Shown here: positions 5,382 to 5,572 of the stretch, piece after piece
How positions within the stretch are numbered: position 1 is the stretch's first letter
Layout of the letters: each line of letters starts with the position of its first letter
From: Thermoprotei archaeon
Lineage (GTDB): Archaea; Thermoproteota; Thermoprotei_A; Sulfolobales; WANQ01
NCBI GenBank assembly: GCA_027038805.1
Contig: JALWGO010000024.1
Location: 1 to 5,572, forward strand
Direction of reading: 5' to 3'
DNA: 5,572 nt
Notes under the pieces: generated by a model
What the model was told of the DNA's origin: nothing
Databases searched by the model: none
What the model saw: the letters and a program-made list of their open reading frames with translations, nothing else
Translations under genes and position numbers: made by a program

Positions 5382-5572
5382 TTATATGGCTGCCTTTAGT
5401 CTTTCTCTCTGCTTCTTTATCTCGTTTCTGATCATTCCTAGCATTGCGCCGCGCTCAGCCACTACTGCTAGGACGTTCTCACCCATGTTGCCTACCATTA
5501 TTATACCGTTTGTGTACTCTACGCTTGTTATGTCAGTGTTTCCTAGGCCGAAGTCCTTGCCTAGTCTATCAG
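5382..5572 (-). CDS. Roadblock/LC7 domain protein, C-terminal 62 residues (5' end outside window)
   Basis: The visible frame ends with TAA at 5384-5382 and runs off the window edge. Its 62 residues match the second half of a Roadblock/LC7 (MglB-like) domain: a strand VEYTNGIIMVGNMG, a strand ENVLAVVAERG, then AMLGMIRNEIKKQRERLKAAI as the terminal helix. The G-A-M-L-G-M-I-R junction is typical. Free-standing archaeal members are about 110-130 aa, so roughly half is missing. Roadblock dimers bind small Ras/Rab-like GTPases (MglA in bacteria, Rag/Gtr in eukaryotes) as activators or scaffolds; the partner here is not visible. Its codons look more GC-rich than those of the neighbours, which could mean higher expression. 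It lies 177 bp upstream of the 467-aa gene on the same strand, separated by a likely terminator. Confidence 0.85.
   Translation of the reverse strand, partial: DRLGKDFGLGNTDITSVEYTNGIIMVGNMGENVLAVVAERGAMLGMIRNEIKKQRERLKAAI

Overview
The window looks like chromosomal DNA from a hyperthermophilic crenarchaeon (Thermoproteota, probably Desulfurococcales or a relative). The evidence is AT-rich DNA with many ATA (Ile) and AGA/AGG (Arg) codons, TTG and GTG starts, TATA-type promoters with very short leaders, and a surface binding protein on an N-terminal anchor followed by a long Thr-rich stalk. A Roadblock/LC7 gene and Lys/Glu-rich proteins fit the same picture. The lineage is inferred from style, not from a marker gene.

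Positions 1-2289 (minus strand) hold the end of an ABC import operon of the cobalamin/iron-chelate (BtuFCD/FecBCD) type. The membrane-anchored substrate-binding protein (2289-985) is transcribed first. It overlaps by 11 bp the permease gene (995 to beyond position 1), which starts with TTG. The permease lacks only its last few dozen residues, and an ATPase gene probably follows outside the window. The ligand (corrinoid, haem or Fe-chelate) cannot be decided from sequence alone.

Positions 2290-2573 are a divergent promoter region. A TATA-like box on each strand drives the import operon leftward and an unrecognised gene rightward. A short perfect inverted repeat lies upstream of the rightward TATA box.

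Positions 2574-5204 hold two convergent, unrecognised genes that nearly meet tail to tail (45 bp apart). Their proteins (393 and 467 aa) share a domain with the pattern F-T-G ... R-G-x-I-V-x-A ... Y/D-G-x-x-A-L. A degenerate copy recurs at the C-terminal end of the second protein, and probably twice more in the first. The fold pattern resembles the PATAN/DUF4388 or DUF2226 type of putative signalling domain. The second protein also has a long charged, probably disordered linker and an amphipathic C-terminal tail.

Positions 5205-5572 hold a 177-bp spacer with a 16-bp inverted repeat in the putative promoter, followed by the 3' end of a Roadblock/LC7 (MglB-like) gene on the minus strand. Roadblock proteins regulate small GTPases and other switch proteins. 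Its neighbourhood with two multi-copy PATAN-like proteins is the most interesting part of the window: it may be a poorly described archaeal GTPase-regulatory or membrane-scaffolding module. No rRNA, tRNA, CRISPR array or insertion sequence was recognised.
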